Origin: Agreia sp. COWG
GTDB taxonomy: Bacteria; Actinomycetota; Actinomycetes; Actinomycetales; Microbacteriaceae
Assembly (NCBI RefSeq): GCF_904528075.1
Contig: NZ_LR882035.1
Span: 2,542,001 to 2,606,000 of the forward strand
Direction of reading: 5' to 3'
DNA length: 64,000 nucleotides
Shown here: in pieces, positions 34,230-44,968 of the stretch
How positions within the stretch are numbered: the stretch's first letter is position 1
Layout of the letters: each line of letters opens with the position of its first letter
The notes under the pieces: generated by a model
What the model saw: only the letters and a program-made list of their open reading frames with translations
Database searches by the model: none
Told to the model about the DNA's origin: nothing
Position numbers and translations under genes: made by a program

Positions 34230-34655
34230 ATGCCCATTCCCGCCATCGACTACGCCCACGTGCGCCTCACCGTCGTCGACATCGGCGCATCCCGCGCCTT
34301 CTATGACACCGTCTTCGGCTTCGACGTGGCCTACGAGGCGCCACCCGCCGACGCGGATGACGAGACCAAGGAGAAGCTCGCGTTCCTGTTCGGCGGTGTC
34401 ATCTATAAATACCCCGGCGGGCTGCTCGGGCTTCGCCCCGTGGCCGACGCGGCGGACAGCTTCGACGAGAACAGGGTCGGCCTCGACCACCTGAGCTTCG
34501 CCGTGACGGCTCGCGACCAGCTCGACGCCGCCGTCGTGGTGCTCGACGGCCTCGGCGTACGCCACGAGGGTGTCAAAGACATCGGCACCGGATTCATCCT
34601 CGAATTCCGCGACCCCGACAACATCGCGCTGGAGCTCTTCGCTCCCGCCGCCTGA
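34230..34655 (+). CDS. VOC-fold protein (glyoxalase/bleomycin-resistance family)
   Basis: 141 residues: two beta-alpha-beta modules, YAHVRLTVVDIGASRAFYD at the start and LDHLSFAVTARDQL and FRDPDNIALELF later, which give His and Glu metal ligands. GGAG lies before the ATG. It is divergent from the aldehyde dehydrogenase and convergent with the regulator. Substrate unknown. Confidence 0.9.
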   Translation: MPIPAIDYAHVRLTVVDIGASRAFYDTVFGFDVAYEAPPADADDETKEKLAFLFGGVIYKYPGGLLGLRPVADAADSFDENRVGLDHLSFAVTARDQLDAAVVVLDGLGVRHEGVKDIGTGFILEFRDPDNIALELFAPAA

Positions 34656-34679
34656 CCCCACGTGACCCGACCGACCGGG

Positions 34680-35927
34680 TCAGCCTCCGAGCGCCTCGAG
34701 GTGGGCCACGATGCCGGCCCGCCTCGGTGAGCGCGCAGGGAGCAGCCGCAACAGGGCGCTCCAGACCTCCAAATCGTCGACCGCATCGGCGGTCTGGGCG
34801 TAGTGCAGCATTACGTCGATGGACGCGTCCGTGAGCACGGCCTCGCGCAGACGGGCTCGCACCTCCGAGCGGATGGACTCGACGCCGGGCGCCGTCGACG
34901 CGGGCAGCACCTGACCGGTAGCCGTGGCCAGGGCGACGCGATGCGCGCCGCGATCGAGCAACGCGAGAACGTGTTGCGCATCCGACTCGAGCGGCTCGGT
35001 CAGCCGATACGGCCGGGACTCGAGCCCGACCCCGATACGCGAGCGCTCGAGGACCCGGCGTAGGCGCACCATCTCGGCACGCAGGGTGACCGCGGATTCG
35101 CCGTCGCTGTACACCAGCTGGGCGAGCCGGGTGGCCGACAGCCCCTCGCGATGCCAGGCCAGCAGCGTGAGCAACTCGGAGTGCCTCGCCGAGAGCTCCA
35201 CCCGCCCAGCGCCCGCGTTGAGTTCGCCCGTGTCACGCCCGAGAACTCGCAGTACGGGCTGAGCGACGGCCCGCGGTCCCGCCCGCCGCGCCGGCCGCCC
35301 CACCTCGGGTCGATCGCGCTGGGCGCGCAGCCTCTGCACCATCAGTTCCGATTCCACGGCGGCCGCGGTCGCCTCCATCAGCGGCAGCGTGTGGGGGTCC
35401 ACGGCCTGCCGACCGCCCGTGATGTCGATCACTCCCAGGATGCGCCGGGTTTCCGGATCGTGCACGGGCACGGCGGTGCAGCTCCATTCATGGGCCAGCC
35501 TGTTGAAGTGCTCGTCGCCCGAGATCTGCACCGCATGATCGAGCTCCAGCGCGGTGCCCGGTGCGGATGTTCCCACCCGGCTCTCCGCCCAGCCGGCGCC
35601 TTCCACGAAGAGCATCCCCTCTGCCCGACGCCGCAGCGCGCGGTCGCCGTCGACCCAGAGCAACCGGCCCGTGGCGTCTCCCACCACGACGAGCAGGCCC
35701 GAGTCGTCGTCGGCATCCCGCACGAGCAGGCGCCTGATCACGGGCAGGACCGATGCGAGCGGATGAGCGAGCCGATAGTCGGCGAGCTCGTCTTCGGCGA
35801 CCTCGAGAGAGGCGAGCAGCTGCTCGGGATCGAGGTGACGCTCGAGTGCGCGATTCCAGGATGCCCGCACGAGCGGGCGGGGAACGGAGCGCGCCGTCTG
35901 GGGTCGCGCGAGCCAGGGACTCGTCAT
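34680..35927 (-). CDS. GAF-domain transcriptional regulator (AcoR-like without the sigma-54 domain)
   Basis: 415 residues from the ATG at 35927 (a TTG at 35939 is the alternative). The N-terminus has the VRASWNRALERHLDPE type start seen in AcoR-family sensors, a GAF domain with GTSAPGTALELDHAVQI and VHDPETRRILGVIDITGG, and a C-terminal winged-helix part (VELSARHSELLTLLAWHREG) instead of an AAA+ domain. In actinobacteria such proteins control aldehyde dehydrogenases of the type encoded nearby. Probably activates 32534-34057. Confidence 0.85.
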   Translation of the reverse strand: MTSPWLARPQTARSVPRPLVRASWNRALERHLDPEQLLASLEVAEDELADYRLAHPLASVLPVIRRLLVRDADDDSGLLVVVGDATGRLLWVDGDRALRRRAEGMLFVEGAGWAESRVGTSAPGTALELDHAVQISGDEHFNRLAHEWSCTAVPVHDPETRRILGVIDITGGRQAVDPHTLPLMEATAAAVESELMVQRLRAQRDRPEVGRPARRAGPRAVAQPVLRVLGRDTGELNAGAGRVELSARHSELLTLLAWHREGLSATRLAQLVYSDGESAVTLRAEMVRLRRVLERSRIGVGLESRPYRLTEPLESDAQHVLALLDRGAHRVALATATGQVLPASTAPGVESIRSEVRARLREAVLTDASIDVMLHYAQTADAVDDLEVWSALLRLLPARSPRRAGIVAHLEALGG

Positions 35928-35977
35928 GGTGTGTGCCAATCAACGCTGATCGAACAGTTCAGACCTACAGTACGCGT

Positions 35978-36460
35978 CTAGCGCTCGTCGAACACCGACT
36001 CCGAGACGGTCTTCAGGTCGGCCGCGAAGACGAATCGGGCGTTCACCGCCTCGCCCGCCAACACCTGTGGCAGCCAGTACTTCGCGTCGTCCCACATGCC
36101 CTCGAGAGGCAGCTCGTCGACCCGATACCATCGCGGTTCGATCTCGTCGGTCTCCCGCGGCGAACCGGAGAAGGTCTCGGTGACGAAGACCGTGGAGTCC
36201 TGGCTCCAGCTCTCTCGGTGCGGGAACGCGTACCTCAGGTAGCCGCGCTCCTCGAGGTCGGCCGCGTCGACGACGAGGCCCGACTCCTCTTCGACCTCGC
36301 GCACGATCGCCTGCAGCGGCGTCTCCCCCGGCTCGAGCTTGCCGCCGAGTCCGACGATGTTGCCCGCACCGAGGCCCGTCTTCTTCGTACCGAGCAGAAC
36401 CTCGCGACGACCAGCGGCGCCCGTACGCGTGACGAAGCAGACGCACACCTGGAAGGACAT
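35978..36460 (-). CDS. NUDIX hydrolase (8-oxo-dGTP diphosphatase type)
   Basis: 160 residues with the Nudix box starting at GGKLEPGETPLQAIVREVEE and ending ESGL. The short GLGAGNIVGLGGK lead is like MutT/MTH1 enzymes. Its ATG overlaps the TGA of the acetyltransferase gene by one base. Probably cleans the nucleotide pool; other nucleoside diphosphate substrates are possible. Confidence 0.9.
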   Translation of the reverse strand: MSFQVCVCFVTRTGAAGRREVLLGTKKTGLGAGNIVGLGGKLEPGETPLQAIVREVEEESGLVVDAADLEERGYLRYAFPHRESWSQDSTVFVTETFSGSPRETDEIEPRWYRVDELPLEGMWDDAKYWLPQVLAGEAVNARFVFAADLKTVSESVFDER

Positions 36461-36987
36461 CAGCGCAGGTGCTTGAGCATGCGCGTGTTGCCCAGGGTGT
36501 TCGGCTTCACCCTGGCGAGGTCGAGAAACTCGGCGACACCCTCGTCAGGCGAACGTACGAGTTCGGAGTAGACCTCGGGAGCCACGAGCCCGAGCGGTGA
36601 TGAGATGAATCCATTGCGTTCGAAGAAGCCCACCTCGAAGGTGAGGCAGAACAGGCGAGTCAGACCGAGCCGGCGAGCCTCGTTCTCGACGGCCTCGAGC
36701 AGGGCATGACCGACGCCCTTGCCGAGCCAGGCATCCGCCACCGCCAGGGTGCGAACCTCGCCGAGGTCTTCCCAGAACACGTGCAGGGCGCCGCAGCCGA
36801 TGCGGTTACCCCGGTCGTCGAGGGCGATGAAGAACTCCTGCACCGCCTCGTAGAAGACGACCAGGTCTTTGCCCAGCAGGATTCGTCGCTGGACCAGGGG
36901 CTCCACGAGTTCCTTGATCCACGGCACATCACTGGTCTGGGCGCGTCGCACCGTATAGGTCGAGGCGGCCTGCGTCATTTCGGGCAT
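36460..36987 (-). CDS. GNAT acetyltransferase, N-acetylglutamate synthase type
   Basis: 175 residues. TVRRAQTSDVPWIKELVEPL at the start, RTLAVADAWLGKGVGHALLE as acetyl-CoA site and LTRLFCLTFEVGFFERNGF with the hydrophobic core, matching the short amino-acid N-acetyltransferases used for arginine synthesis in actinobacteria. It precedes the NUDIX gene. The arginine role is inferred from similarity alone. Confidence 0.85.
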   Translation of the reverse strand: MPEMTQAASTYTVRRAQTSDVPWIKELVEPLVQRRILLGKDLVVFYEAVQEFFIALDDRGNRIGCGALHVFWEDLGEVRTLAVADAWLGKGVGHALLEAVENEARRLGLTRLFCLTFEVGFFERNGFISSPLGLVAPEVYSELVRSPDEGVAEFLDLARVKPNTLGNTRMLKHLR

Positions 36988-37003
36988 CGAACCAGCGTAT
37001 TAC

Positions 37004-37210
37004 CTACGCGGCGTTCTTTCGCCCACGGCGCCGGGGCGCGACGTGCTTCGCCCTGGTGGGCTTCGGCGGAAGGAAGTACGACAAGAGCAGCGTGGCCAGC
37101 AGCGCCCACTGCGGAGTATCGACTCGCATGGGCATGGGCCGGGCGAGCTGAAGGCTGGTCGATGTGGAGAGCACGGGCGTCGGGGCCGCGTGCAGTGCTG
37201 GGGATGACAT
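37004..37210 (-). CDS. 68-residue Pro-rich membrane protein
   Basis: One membrane helix (QWALLATLLLSYFLPPK) flanked by a Pro/Thr-rich outside part and a strongly basic tail (RRRGRKNAA). The ATG lies two bases after the stop of the 38-residue ORF at 37213-37329, so the pair may be coupled. Not recognised. Confidence 0.5.
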   Translation of the reverse strand: MSSPALHAAPTPVLSTSTSLQLARPMPMRVDTPQWALLATLLLSYFLPPKPTRAKHVAPRRRGRKNAA

Positions 37211-37212
37211 GG

Positions 37213-37329
37213 TCAGGCCTTCGTCTTGGATGCGAGGAGCCGGCCAAGCAGTTCGCGCTCACGGGGTGTCACCCGTCGCTCGATGTTCGACACTCGCCTG
37301 TCGCCTAGCAGCTTGAAGATCCTTCGCAT
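37213..37329 (-). CDS. 38-residue basic helical protein
   Basis: Reads MRRIFKLLGDRRVSNIERRV, then TPRERELLGRLLASKTKA. An AGAAAGAG lies right before the ATG. The amphipathic basic helix and close linkage with the next gene suggest a real small protein. Function unknown. Confidence 0.45.
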   Translation of the reverse strand: MRRIFKLLGDRRVSNIERRVTPRERELLGRLLASKTKA

Positions 37330-37428
37330 GCTCTTTCTCTTCTTCCCGGTTGTGTCGGGTTGTTGTGTCCTCACGTGAAGAGAGAACCTGGTGTAAAAAT
37401 CATGACGCGACTTTGCGCAATCGCGTCG

Positions 37429-38121
37429 CTACGCGCCGGTGCGTATCGTCGGATCCGGAAACCGTGTCTCAACCGTGATGTTCTGGGCGCGGCGCACGCG
37501 TGCCCACACGATGAATCCCACGATCGTGAAGGCCCCGTAGAAGACATACATGAAGGCCGATGCGTAGTAGCCAGCCGACACGAGAAGGGGAACGCCGACA
37601 ACATCGACCGCCACCCAGATGAGCCAGAATTCGACCCACCCCTTGGCCATGCCGTACGTCGCCAAGAGCGATCCTACGAAGATCCAGGCATCTGCCCACA
37701 CGGGCTCGTAGGAGCCGAGCAACTGGAACAGCGGCGTGACAATCGCCGTGCCGCCGACGAGGGCGACGATCAGCCAGGCGCGGTTCCTCCAGCCTGCCCA
37801 CCGCGGGCTGACGGCGCTCTCGCCGTGGTGCCTGGCCTGCTGCCAGCGCACCCAGCCATAGATCGACACCATGATGAACATGACCTGTCGCCCGGCCTGT
37901 CCGAGCAGGTTCACCGGGTTCGGCGTGCCGAACACCGCACCGAGAAAAACGGTGAACAGCAGCGCGTTGCCGACAATCCCCACCGGCCAGGCCCACACCT
38001 TGCGACGCATTCCCCCGAGGGCGCTGAGCAACCCGAAGACGTTGCCGAGCACCTCACGCCACAGCACCGTCTGGTCACCGATGTGCAGTTGCGCGTTGAA
38101 CAGCCAGTTCAGAACGTCCAT
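37429..38121 (-). CDS. pnuC: PnuC-type nicotinamide riboside/vitamin transporter
   Basis: 230 residues with about seven membrane helices. MRRKVWAWPVGIVGNALLF, YGWVRWQQ and the WIFVGSLLATYGMAKGWVE segment with WxxW repeats are typical of PnuC (PF04973). Facilitated uptake of nicotinamide riboside trapped by phosphorylation is the known role; related proteins carry riboflavin or thiamine. No riboswitch pattern was recognised upstream. Confidence 0.92.
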   Translation of the reverse strand: MDVLNWLFNAQLHIGDQTVLWREVLGNVFGLLSALGGMRRKVWAWPVGIVGNALLFTVFLGAVFGTPNPVNLLGQAGRQVMFIMVSIYGWVRWQQARHHGESAVSPRWAGWRNRAWLIVALVGGTAIVTPLFQLLGSYEPVWADAWIFVGSLLATYGMAKGWVEFWLIWVAVDVVGVPLLVSAGYYASAFMYVFYGAFTIVGFIVWARVRRAQNITVETRFPDPTIRTGA

Positions 38122-38204
38122 GCCGCACAACTCCCTCACACGCGAGGCCGGATGGCCCCAGCAGATGAACGCCGCGCGGTCTCCGATGATTCCCGCAACG
38201 AACG

Positions 38205-38249
38205 AATGCCGCGTTCCCCAGCCCCGAGGGGCGGAAAACGCGGCATTCG
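38205..38249. terminator. Terminator hairpin after clpC
   Basis: GAATGCCGCGTT pairs with AACGCGGCATTC across an inner CCCC/GGGG hairpin. It lies just past the clpC stop and upstream of pnuC. Confidence 0.75.
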
Positions 38250-38267
38250 CGCGGGATGAGGCGTCGG

Positions 38268-40796
<2,529 letters not shown>

Positions 40797-40996
40797 GTCT
40801 GTCTCCTTGAACACCTGGGCAGGGATGGTGCTCGATGTATGAATGCTAATCAGCGCACGCACGCAAAGGGCCGTTGTTCGCCCTAGGCGTGACCGCGGCA
40901 ACGTCACCCGGCTGCTCGGGCGGCGGAGCTAAGCACGGTGCAGAGGAGGGCGCAACCACCCCCCGCGCTCCGGCGTCGCAGTCGTAGCGTGGATGC

Positions 40997-41893
40997 ATGA
41001 CCGAAGACCAGTACACACTCCAGGACCCCACGACCATGTACTCCGACATCGACACGGAGGCGCAGTACCAGGAGGGCGCCGGACTCGACGCCAACCTCAA
41101 CGACAAGGCCGACCACGGTGAGAAGACGTATAGAGGAAGCGGTCGTCTCGCCGGCAGAAAGGCGCTCGTCACGGGCGGCGATTCCGGCATCGGCGCAGCC
41201 GTCGCCATCGCCTACGCCCGCGAGGGTGCCGACGTCGCCATCTCGTACCTCCCAGAAGAGGAGAAAGACGCGAAGCGGATCGTCGCTCTGATCGAGGAGG
41301 CGGGTCGCACTGCGGTCGCGATCCCCGGCGACATCGTCGATGCGGCTTTCTGCCGCGAGCTCGTCGCAACGGCGGTAGAGGGCCTCGGCGGCCTCGATAT
41401 CCTCGTGAACAACGCCGGCAAGCAGCAGTTCCGCGAGACGCTCGACGAGGTCTCCGACGAGCAGTTCGACGAGACGTTCAAGACCAACGTCTACGCCATG
41501 TTCTGGATCACGAAGGCCGCGCTGCCACACCTCAAGCCGGGGTCGGCCATCATCAACACCTCATCGATCCAGGCATACGCCCCCAGCGAGATGCTGGTCG
41601 ACTACGCCACGACCAAGGCGTCGATCAACACGTTCTCGAAGGGCCTGTCCCAGCAGCTCGCCCCGAAGGGCATCCGCGTCAACGTGGTGGCACCCGGCCC
41701 GATCTGGACACCCTTGCAGACGGCTGGCGGACAGCCTCCCGAGAAGCTGCCCAGCGTCGGCGAGCAGACTGCGCTCGGCCGCTGGGGCCAGCCCGCCGAG
41801 CTCGCCCCGGCCTACGTGTTTCTCGCCTCGAATGAGTCGAGCTACGTCGTCGGCGAGACCCTCCATGTGAATGGTGGCATGCCGACGCCGTAG
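40997..41893 (+). CDS. SDR oxidoreductase, glucose/general stress dehydrogenase type
   Basis: 298 residues. An N-terminal extension with TMYSDIDTEAQYQEGAG is followed by the SDR fold with TGGDSGIGAAVA (cofactor site), NNAGKQQ and the catalytic Ser-Tyr-Lys in NTSSIQAY and YATTKAS. The extension is characteristic of the YhdF/YghA branch. It lies in front of the ClpC promoter gap. Confidence 0.93.
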   Translation: MTEDQYTLQDPTTMYSDIDTEAQYQEGAGLDANLNDKADHGEKTYRGSGRLAGRKALVTGGDSGIGAAVAIAYAREGADVAISYLPEEEKDAKRIVALIEEAGRTAVAIPGDIVDAAFCRELVATAVEGLGGLDILVNNAGKQQFRETLDEVSDEQFDETFKTNVYAMFWITKAALPHLKPGSAIINTSSIQAYAPSEMLVDYATTKASINTFSKGLSQQLAPKGIRVNVVAPGPIWTPLQTAGGQPPEKLPSVGEQTALGRWGQPAELAPAYVFLASNESSYVVGETLHVNGGMPTP

Positions 41894-41915
41894 TCGAGAT
41901 TCGACGCGGCCTCCG

Positions 41916-42329
41916 TCAGATGACGGGGGCCGCGTTGCCGCGTGGTCCGTTGTACTGCGCGCTGCCGAAGCCGAGGATCGGGTAGCCGACGAAGCTGAAC
42001 ACGAACAGCAGGAAGAACCCGAAGACACCGCTCTTGCCGAAGTTCTTGGCGACGTCGAGCGAGACGATGATGCCGATGACGATGTTCACGATCGGGATGA
42101 AGTACAGGATCGTCCACCATCCGGGACGGCCCGCCGTCTTGACCAGGGTGTAGATGTTGTAGATCGGGATGATGGCGGCCCAGCCGTGGCGGCCGGCCTT
42201 CCTGAAGGTGACCCACAGTCCGACGATCGTGATGACGCCGACAATGACGCTGAGCGTCGAACTGACCGGGTCTGCCTGGTAGCCGTTGCTGTCGAATGTG
42301 TCCTGGAAAGAGACGATGGTGTCGAGCAT
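41916..42329 (-). CDS. DUF5684-like membrane protein
   Basis: 137 residues with about four membrane helices. VTFRKAGRHGWAAIIPIYNI and GRPGWWTILYFIPIVNIV are the Gly-Trp-x2-xxP repeats of small DUF5684 proteins. FGSAQYNGPRGN forms the tail. It probably sits in the membrane with a scaffolding or peptidase-partner role, but nothing is proven. Confidence 0.75.
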   Translation of the reverse strand: MLDTIVSFQDTFDSNGYQADPVSSTLSVIVGVITIVGLWVTFRKAGRHGWAAIIPIYNIYTLVKTAGRPGWWTILYFIPIVNIVIGIIVSLDVAKNFGKSGVFGFFLLFVFSFVGYPILGFGSAQYNGPRGNAAPVI

Positions 42330-42440
42330 GGTTCCCCCAATTGGAATGTCGGATGAGGCCGCCTCGATCCCCGGCGGCGCCTACACGTTAGCAGCGAACG
42401 GCCGGTCTTGTGAGATGTTTTCGCGTCTAGGCTGTGGCGT

Positions 42441-43451
42441 GTGTCGAACCTCGAAAAGCACCCGAACGAGCTGCTGATCGGCGACGACGTCGACAGGCTC
42501 GAAGACGAGGCTGGCCGAGTCACCGTCTTGCCGCCGCGCGAGGTTCCGCTCGGCGGTCCTCGCGCGATGACCGTGCACCGCACCCTGCCGAGCCGGGGCC
42601 GCAGCATGATCGGAGCCTGGTGCTTCGTCGATCACTACGGGCCCACCGACGTGCGAACGAGCCAGGGCATGGTCGTGCCCCCTCATCCGCACACCGGCCT
42701 GCAGACCGTGAGCTGGCTCTTCGACGGCGAGATCGAGCACCGCGACAGCGTGGGCAGCCACGCGATGGTGCAACCGGGCGTGCTCAACCTCATGACGGCC
42801 GGACGCGGCATCAGCCACTCCGAGGTGTCCACCGAGAAGACCACCATTCTGCACGGGGTGCAGCTCTGGCTCGCCCTTCCCGAGCACGCTCGAGAGGTGC
42901 CCCCCTTCTTCGAGAGCCACGAGGCCGTGGTCGCCGAACTTCACGGCGCCGCGTTGCGGGTCTTCATCGGAACGCTCGCCGGGGCGGTCGCGTCGGCCAC
43001 CACCTACACTCGCCTCGTCGCGGCCCAGATCGACCTCCCGGCTCACACCCGCCTCGAGCTGCCGGTCGACTCGCGCGACGAGCACGGCATTCTCGTCGAC
43101 ACGGGGTCGGTGACCATCTCGGGAACGGCCGTCGCCCGCACTGAACTGGCCTGTCTCGAGCCCGGCGCATCCGGGATCACGATCGAGACGGGCGGTGAGG
43201 CGGCGCGTCTCGTGCTCATCGGCGGCGAGCCGTTCGCAGAGCAGATCGTGATGTGGTGGAACTTCGTGGGACGCACGCACGACGAGATCGTGGCGTACCG
43301 CACCGCATGGCAGGCCGAGGCTCTCGGCCGAGGCATGCCGGATGCCGCGACTCCGCGCTTCACGAGCACGCACGGCGACCACTCCTACACGGGCGCCCCG
43401 CTGCCCGCGCCCGAGCTGCCGACGGTGCGACTGCTGCCCCGCCGGCGCTGA
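42441..43451 (+). CDS. Pirin family protein
   Basis: 336 residues, GTG start. A bicupin with the iron-binding signature PPHPHTGLQTVSWLFDGEIEH and AGRGISHSE in the N-terminal half, and the pirin_C domain with GIWVDTG-like features after 200. Pirins bind Fe and some cleave quercetin; the biological role here is unknown. It is convergent with the rhodopsin gene. Confidence 0.92.
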   Translation: MSNLEKHPNELLIGDDVDRLEDEAGRVTVLPPREVPLGGPRAMTVHRTLPSRGRSMIGAWCFVDHYGPTDVRTSQGMVVPPHPHTGLQTVSWLFDGEIEHRDSVGSHAMVQPGVLNLMTAGRGISHSEVSTEKTTILHGVQLWLALPEHAREVPPFFESHEAVVAELHGAALRVFIGTLAGAVASATTYTRLVAAQIDLPAHTRLELPVDSRDEHGILVDTGSVTISGTAVARTELACLEPGASGITIETGGEAARLVLIGGEPFAEQIVMWWNFVGRTHDEIVAYRTAWQAEALGRGMPDAATPRFTSTHGDHSYTGAPLPAPELPTVRLLPRRR

Positions 43452-43471
43452 ACCGACGGGGCCCGACGCGG

Positions 43472-44302
43472 TCAGTCTCTCGGAGCGGCTACGACGGGTC
43501 GACGGTCGTCGAGGGAGAGCTCGACGTCGGCGAACGCGTGATCGTCGTCGTACGACTTGAGTTTTGCGACGTGGAAGATGATCAGCGCGTAGACGGCCTT
43601 CGCCACGATGTCCGCAATCGAATAGCCGGCCTGCTTCAGCACCCAGGCGTCGGAACCGGCGATGTTCAGCAGGGGGAGCAGGTAGGCGATCGGATAGACG
43701 CCCCAGCTCAGCAGGAGCAGGAAGCGCAGCCGCCCCAGGGTGCCGCGGACCGAGGCTGGCTGATTCGCGAGCGACTTGCTCAGCTGCACGAAGAGCACGA
43801 ACAGGATGTATGCGAAGGGGATCGTCGAGAGGATGCCGAAGAGTCCGCGCACCCCGTTGTCGCCACTGATCTCGCCCGGATAACCGAGGGCGATCATGAG
43901 CCCGGCCGCCGGTACGAGGCGCATGAGCAGCTTCGACTGCACCGACCTCGCCAACGCGAGCACCGCCACGAGCTCCACCAGCAGCAGCGGCACCGTCAAA
44001 AGCCAGTCCACGTAGCGGTAGCCCTCATTGAATGCCGCGCCGGTCGCCTGCGAGTAGTCGCCCGTGCCGCCGACCGACGTGGTGACGAAGGCACTCTTGA
44101 AGGAATCGAAGATGCGGAAGTAGTGGTACGCGGCGATGCCGCAGACGATGATCGCGACCGTGATGGCCTGCCTGTAGCGGGGCAGGATACGCGGGAGCGA
44201 GATGAGCAAGAAAACCGCGGTGAACAACTGCGACGCGATCACGAGCGACAAGAAGTTGTAGACCGTTTCGTATTGACCGTACGACAGAGTGTCTGGAATC
44301 AC
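43472..44302 (-). CDS. Actinorhodopsin-type light-driven proton pump
   Basis: 276 residues, seven helices. Helix C reads RYVDWLLTVPLLLVE, giving Asp99 (acceptor), Thr103 and Glu110 (donor), the DTE pattern of proton-pumping rhodopsins, with Leu107 at the green-tuning position. The retinal Lys is 235 in DIVAKAVYAL. A His at 60 matches the proton-complex His of proteorhodopsin. Gly156 (LFGILSTIPF) is where xanthorhodopsin has a fenestration for a carotenoid antenna. Retinal synthesis genes are not in the window. It diverges from a MarR regulator. Confidence 0.95.
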   Translation of the reverse strand: MIPDTLSYGQYETVYNFLSLVIASQLFTAVFLLISLPRILPRYRQAITVAIIVCGIAAYHYFRIFDSFKSAFVTTSVGGTGDYSQATGAAFNEGYRYVDWLLTVPLLLVELVAVLALARSVQSKLLMRLVPAAGLMIALGYPGEISGDNGVRGLFGILSTIPFAYILFVLFVQLSKSLANQPASVRGTLGRLRFLLLLSWGVYPIAYLLPLLNIAGSDAWVLKQAGYSIADIVAKAVYALIIFHVAKLKSYDDDHAFADVELSLDDRRPVVAAPRD

Positions 44303-44365
44303 GATGCCCTCCTGTGGACGAGCGACCGGTCGACGCTGGATGCCCCGGCCTCGGTCACCGATTAT

Positions 44366-44392
44366 TTAGACACTAAAATGTTTTGTATCTAA
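44366..44392. promoter_or_regulatory. MarR-type operator between the rhodopsin and marR genes
   Basis: TTAGACACTAAAA and TTTTGTATCTAA form a near-perfect dyad of about 27 bp (one mismatch and one extra base) in an AT-rich island of a GC-rich gap. MarR proteins bind dyads of this size. It probably controls both divergent genes. Confidence 0.6.
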
Positions 44393-44479
44393 GTTTTTAA
44401 CCATCGACAGAAACGGCCTCCACCGGTATCGTCGAGACGTTCTTTTCAGACTGCTATCCCCGACACCGCCTGAGGCTTC

Positions 44480-44956
44480 ATGACCGGCACAGAACCTGCG
44501 AGCTCAGAAGCCGAGAAATACGTCCTCGACGGCTTCCCCGACACCGCGCTGCTCTTCTTTCGCGCGATGGAACTCAGTCGCAATCGGGTCGCCGCGCGGC
44601 ACGGGCTGTCAGAGACCGAGTTGCGGGCGTTCTTTCGCATCGCCGCCGCGGGCGCCATGACCCCGAAGCAGCTCGCCACCGACCTCGGGCTCACCAACGG
44701 CGCCATCACCGGGGTCTCGAACAGGCTCGTGGCGGCGGGCCACATTCGCCGGGTCGACCATCCCAGGGACCGGCGCAGCCTGCATCTCGAGTTGACGGCA
44801 TCCGGCCACGATGCGATGAAGGTGATGCACGCCGACTTCCGCCTGATGCTGACGCCCGACGAAGACAGCGTGCCCGAGGTCGATCTGGGCGTGACCGAAT
44901 CGGCGCTGCGGGTGCTGACCGCCCAGATTCAGGCGCACGTTCCCATCGTGCCCTGA
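44480..44956 (+). CDS. MarR-family regulator
   Basis: 158 residues. Winged helix with MTPKQLATDLGLTNGAITGV, the recognition helix, and the wing RRVDHPRDRRSLHLEL, then helices for dimerisation. The conserved DxRD motif is present in DHPRDRR. Divergent from the actinorhodopsin; probably its regulator via the dyad at 44366-44392. Ligand unknown. Confidence 0.9.
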   Translation: MTGTEPASSEAEKYVLDGFPDTALLFFRAMELSRNRVAARHGLSETELRAFFRIAAAGAMTPKQLATDLGLTNGAITGVSNRLVAAGHIRRVDHPRDRRSLHLELTASGHDAMKVMHADFRLMLTPDEDSVPEVDLGVTESALRVLTAQIQAHVPIVP

Positions 44957-44968
44957 ACCCCTCGAGTT

